From JACMPA01 sp035564115 (GTDB lineage: Bacteria > Patescibacteriota > Saccharimonadia > Saccharimonadales > UBA4665): DNA of 7,859 bases. Of this stretch, positions 5,872 through 7,859 are shown piece after piece (position 1 is the first letter of the stretch; each line of letters opens with the position of its first letter). The notes beneath the pieces were generated by a model. That model had not been told where the DNA came from. It saw nothing but the letters and a program-made list of their open reading frames with translations, and did no database searches. The stretch spans positions 1-7,859 of the forward strand of contig DATMTN010000004.1 of the NCBI GenBank assembly GCA_035564115.1. Reading direction: 5' to 3'. A program made the translations under genes and the position numbers.

Positions 5872-7017
5872 ATGGAAACGTTGGCCGTGCAGCCAGGACA
5901 ATTGGTAGAATTTGATCGCCAACAGCGGATGCGTAATGATGCCGAAACCTGGTTAGCAGAAGTTTTGGACGGCTCGATGCGCACCCCATTTGAATATACG
6001 ACCGATGGGCATGAACTATATGCTGAAGACGGTGGTGCGCTAGGCCCTATTTTTAATGATGCAATCAGTGAAGCTCGTCAGCTGCAACACAAAGACCCTC
6101 GCCTGGCATTTGAGCTTCGCCGCCGTGATACTGAACTCGGTGAATACCAAGATATGCTGGCAATCACTCGGGGTGAGCTTCCCAACACCATGGTGGTGGT
6201 ATCAGATTTCCCGGCTGAGTTAATGCATGCCAGTGAAGATGTAGGTGGTTACAATGTTACGCGCAAGCAAACCATGTTGCGGGTTATCACGCACCACGCA
6301 GGTAGGCTGCGCATGTACTCTCAGACATTGGATGGCTCTGACCGGGCGGCACTCGAAGCAATCTATGCTGAGTTTGGCGTGCAGCCAGAGTCGGGCGAAT
6401 TGCTGGGCCAGCGGCTGTATATCGATACGATGCCAGAAGTACAAACAAATCTCGCGGATCGACTTACCAGTGTATATGACCGCAGCCTCCAGGCGCGACA
6501 TGGTGGCGAATGGTACGCTGGCCGCCCAGAGCCCAAGCGGGATACCTATAGCTTTGTTTGCCAGCAGCGCCAATTAATTGACCACTTTGTGAGCCGACAG
6601 CTTCACGGCACGATAAGTGATGAATACCGGTACAATATCGCCGCGCTACTCTCTAAGCGTTTCGAAGAAGCCAAATATGTTGGTGAATATAACATTCACG
6701 ACCAGGCTAGTGTGGAGCGATTTATGGGTGGCGTCGTAACACGTAGCTTTGAGTGGGAACTGCACCACGCTGGCCAGGAAGCCCGGGCTGCCGGCAGGAC
6801 CTTTAGTGGCTGTGGTGCCACTGCACGCGCTGAAATGGCGGCCGAACAAGAACTAGCTGAAGCTGGCTATGGTAATAAGTCACCGGCAACTAGCGACGAG
6901 GACGAATTTGGTCCACTGACATTCTTTTGCACCCGGAACCACCGCAACACCCGCCCGCGCGGCAAATTGATAACGCAGTGTCGAGTCAAGAGCTGCAAAG
7001 ACAGTGTCGGCTGCTAG
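5872..7017 (+). CDS. Riboswitch-controlled protein of unknown function with Cys/His-rich C-terminus
   Basis: A 381-residue protein, probably cytosolic: no signal peptide or membrane helix is seen. I do not recognise a family. Most of it (1-310) is acidic, helical-looking and rich in Glu, Arg and Gln. The C-terminal part has a GCG turn at C314, an acidic stretch SDEDEFGP (about 342-349), then FFC(353)-x3-H(357), the basic HRNTRPRGKLI, and C370-x4-C375-x5-C381, the last residue. This spacing suggests a zinc-ribbon-like metal site, possibly for nucleic-acid binding; that is inference. The start ATG is fixed by the Shine-Dalgarno in the riboswitch hairpin. There is no B12-binding DxHxxG motif, and it resembles neither a B12 transporter nor a B12-independent isoenzyme, the usual targets of this riboswitch. 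nadD follows after 19 bp. Codon use looks like that of its neighbours. Confidence 0.8.
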   Translation: METLAVQPGQLVEFDRQQRMRNDAETWLAEVLDGSMRTPFEYTTDGHELYAEDGGALGPIFNDAISEARQLQHKDPRLAFELRRRDTELGEYQDMLAITRGELPNTMVVVSDFPAELMHASEDVGGYNVTRKQTMLRVITHHAGRLRMYSQTLDGSDRAALEAIYAEFGVQPESGELLGQRLYIDTMPEVQTNLADRLTSVYDRSLQARHGGEWYAGRPEPKRDTYSFVCQQRQLIDHFVSRQLHGTISDEYRYNIAALLSKRFEEAKYVGEYNIHDQASVERFMGGVVTRSFEWELHHAGQEARAAGRTFSGCGATARAEMAAEQELAEAGYGNKSPATSDEDEFGPLTFFCTRNHRNTRPRGKLITQCRVKSCKDSVGC

Positions 7018-7024
7018 CCTTACG

Positions 7025-7030
7025 TATAAT
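7025..7030 (+). promoter_or_regulatory. -10 box giving a predicted leaderless nadD transcript
   Basis: A perfect TATAAT lies in the 19-bp gap between the preceding stop and nadD. Transcription would start about 7 nt after it, i.e. at or next to the GTG start at 7037. No Shine-Dalgarno precedes that GTG, which fits leaderless translation. No -35 consensus is seen at 7002-7007 (CAGTGT). Confidence 0.55.
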
Positions 7031-7036
7031 TAAATA

Positions 7037-7633
7037 GTGAAAACACGACGTATAGGAATCTATGGTGGCACATTTGACCCGGTACATGCGGGGCATATTG
7101 CCTTTGCGCTGCAAGCTATCCACGCCGCTAAGCTCGACAAGTTATATTTTTTGCCGGAACGTCGGCCACGAAGTAAAAAGCATGTCGAACACTTTGGGCA
7201 TCGTGTGGCTATGCTGCGTCAGGCGGTCAAGCCGCATCCTAAACTCGATGTGCTCGAGTTCGACGATGTTAGCTTCTCGGTGAAGCGTACGCTGCCCAAG
7301 CTCGAGACCATGTTTCCGGATAGCCGGCTCGTGTTCCTGGTAGGTTCGGATATCGCTGAGCATATGGGCCAGTGGGAGTACCTAGAACGATTATTCGCCA
7401 CCAGCGAGATACTGGTTGGCGTCCGTGACACGCATGATGCCGAGAAACTACAAGAGCTGGTTGTAGGCTGGCCGGTACAGCCGCTGAATGCCAAGATTAT
7501 AAAAAGTCATGCTGCCCGAGTGTCCTCCGGCAAGATTCGTGATGCTTTGCGCGCCCGCAAAACCGCCGAAGGCCTGCTGCCGAGTGTAGCGAAGTACAGT
7601 AACAAGAACTGGCTCTATATTTCAGTTGCTTAA
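7037..7633 (+). CDS. nadD: Nicotinate-nucleotide adenylyltransferase (NadD)
   Basis: A 198-residue cytosolic enzyme of the HxGH nucleotidyltransferase family, forming deamido-NAD from nicotinate mononucleotide and ATP. Seen: GGTFDPVHAGH (10-20) with the catalytic HxGH (17-20), FLVGSD..EHMGQWEYLERLF (about 108-128), which matches the NadD substrate-pocket region, and the C-terminal SSGKIR (163-168), the counterpart of ISSTxIR that binds the ATP phosphates. Length is typical. It is somewhat divergent: PERRPRSKK replaces the usual PPHK segment, so another member of the cytidylyltransferase-like family cannot be fully excluded. The start is a GTG chosen because it precedes the motif by the usual nine codons and no ATG does. 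It has its own -10 box but could also be read through from the riboswitch-controlled gene 19 bp upstream. Confidence 0.9.
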   Translation: MKTRRIGIYGGTFDPVHAGHIAFALQAIHAAKLDKLYFLPERRPRSKKHVEHFGHRVAMLRQAVKPHPKLDVLEFDDVSFSVKRTLPKLETMFPDSRLVFLVGSDIAEHMGQWEYLERLFATSEILVGVRDTHDAEKLQELVVGWPVQPLNAKIIKSHAARVSSGKIRDALRARKTAEGLLPSVAKYSNKNWLYISVA

Positions 7634-7658
7634 AAGTCCCGAAATAACCCGGAAATCG

Positions 7659-7687
7659 TTGACAACCATAAGCCGTTTCGTTACAAT
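7659..7687 (+). promoter_or_regulatory. Near-consensus sigma-70 promoter
   Basis: A perfect TTGACA (7659-7664), a 17-bp spacer and TACAAT (7682-7687, one mismatch) form the strongest promoter in the window, predicting a start near 7694. It lies in the 204-bp gap after nadD and faces the gene beginning at 7838. It implies high expression of that gene. Confidence 0.85.
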
Positions 7688-7777
7688 GCAAATATCTTGA
7701 ATCTGCGGAGTTGCGAGAGCCGCCCGAAGAGAGACACAAAAACAATCAAAAAACTTACAAAAATAAGATGAACTGTT

Positions 7778-7786
7778 TGCTATAGT
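7778..7786 (+). promoter_or_regulatory. Possible second promoter (extended -10)
   Basis: TGC-TATAGT is an extended -10 form that would start transcription near 7793, giving a leader of about 45 nt. No -35 box is well placed. If real, it would start inside the hairpin and bypass it. Confidence 0.3.
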
Positions 7787-7787
7787 T

Positions 7788-7807
7788 CGTGTTCTGGTCG
7801 GGACACG
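7788..7807 (+). repeat. Stable hairpin in the leader of the last gene
   Basis: CGTGTTC (7788-7794) pairs with GGACACG (7801-7807) in a 7-bp stem (one G-U) around the loop TGGTCG. There is no T-run after it, so it is not an intrinsic terminator. A GGAGG follows immediately, its first G being the stem's last base. Confidence 0.5.
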
Positions 7808-7837
7808 GAGGTGTGGCGACCGTTCGAGAGGTACGAC

Positions 7838-7859
7838 ATGTCAGTAAAAATTAAAGTTA
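7838..7859 (+). CDS. 5' end of a gene cut by the window edge
   Basis: Only MSVKIKV is visible. The ATG follows GAGAGG (7826-7831) with a 6-nt spacer, a good ribosome-binding site, and lies downstream of the strongest promoter in the window, so the start is well supported. The few residues recall the N-terminus of ribosomal protein S16 (M-x-V-K-I-x-L), but seven residues are too few to name it. Confidence 0.65.

Larger units (their letters stand above)
7694..7837 (+). other. About 143-nt 5' leader before the last gene
   Basis: No gene of normal size is seen here. The leader starts with a mixed region (AATCTGCGGAG on), then a long A-rich, poorly structured stretch (about 7736-7767). Next is a five-codon frame ATG...TAG (7768-7785, MNCLL), followed by a 7-bp hairpin and a GGAGG (7807-7811) too close to any start codon to serve one clearly. 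The length and 3' hairpin suggest post-transcriptional control, but no known riboswitch or ribosomal-protein leader is recognised. Confidence 0.4.

Noticed and set aside
6001..6024. DGHELY (residues 45-50) in the riboswitch-controlled protein as a B12-binding DxHxxG motif
   Set aside because: The final Gly is Tyr, and no following SxL or GG motifs of a B12-binding Rossmann domain are seen.
7813..7854. A 13-codon GTG-initiated frame after the GGAGG in the last leader
   Set aside because: The spacer between GGAGG and GTG is one base, too short for initiation, and the frame overlaps a better-supported start at 7838.
1..7859. tRNA, rRNA, CRISPR array, transposase or attachment sites
   Set aside because: No cloverleaf, conserved rRNA segment, regularly spaced repeat, transposase or terminal repeats were seen on either strand.

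Overview
The window most likely comes from a Candidate Phyla Radiation bacterium, with Candidatus Saccharibacteria (TM7) the best fit. The reasons are compact genes with short gaps, good -10 boxes placed almost on the start codons, a LexA-type DNA-binding protein without its peptidase, small membrane-anchored proteins of unknown function, and moderate GC. TGA acts as a normal stop in at least two genes, which argues against the recoded Gracilibacteria/SR1 lineages. The taxonomic call is inference; there is no rRNA or marker gene here.

Left part (1-4418): a cell-surface glycan locus organised around a 60-bp divergent promoter region. Leftwards run a WbaP/WcaJ-type polyprenyl-phosphate sugar-phosphate transferase (starts the glycan on its lipid carrier) and a family-4 glycosyltransferase (extends it), with stop and start codons overlapping. 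Rightwards run an O-antigen ligase/polymerase-like membrane protein and a small GtrA-family membrane protein. Together these could initiate, extend and polymerise or transfer an envelope polysaccharide.

Middle part (4419-5657): a small LexA-like winged-helix regulator lacking the self-cleavage domain, whose start codon lies inside a perfect inverted repeat, then a single-pass membrane protein with an exported domain of unknown function.

Right part (5658-7859): a well-formed cobalamin (B12) riboswitch aptamer followed by a terminator-like hairpin whose 3' arm also carries the Shine-Dalgarno sequence. It controls a 381-residue protein of unknown function with a Cys/His-rich C-terminus. Then comes a divergent NadD (NAD biosynthesis) gene that appears leaderless with a GTG start. 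The window ends with a near-consensus sigma-70 promoter, a leader of about 143 nt with a stable hairpin, and the first seven codons of another gene. The riboswitch-controlled unknown gene is the most unusual part: the gene it controls is none of the usual B12 targets I would recognise (transport, synthesis, or B12-independent isoenzymes).
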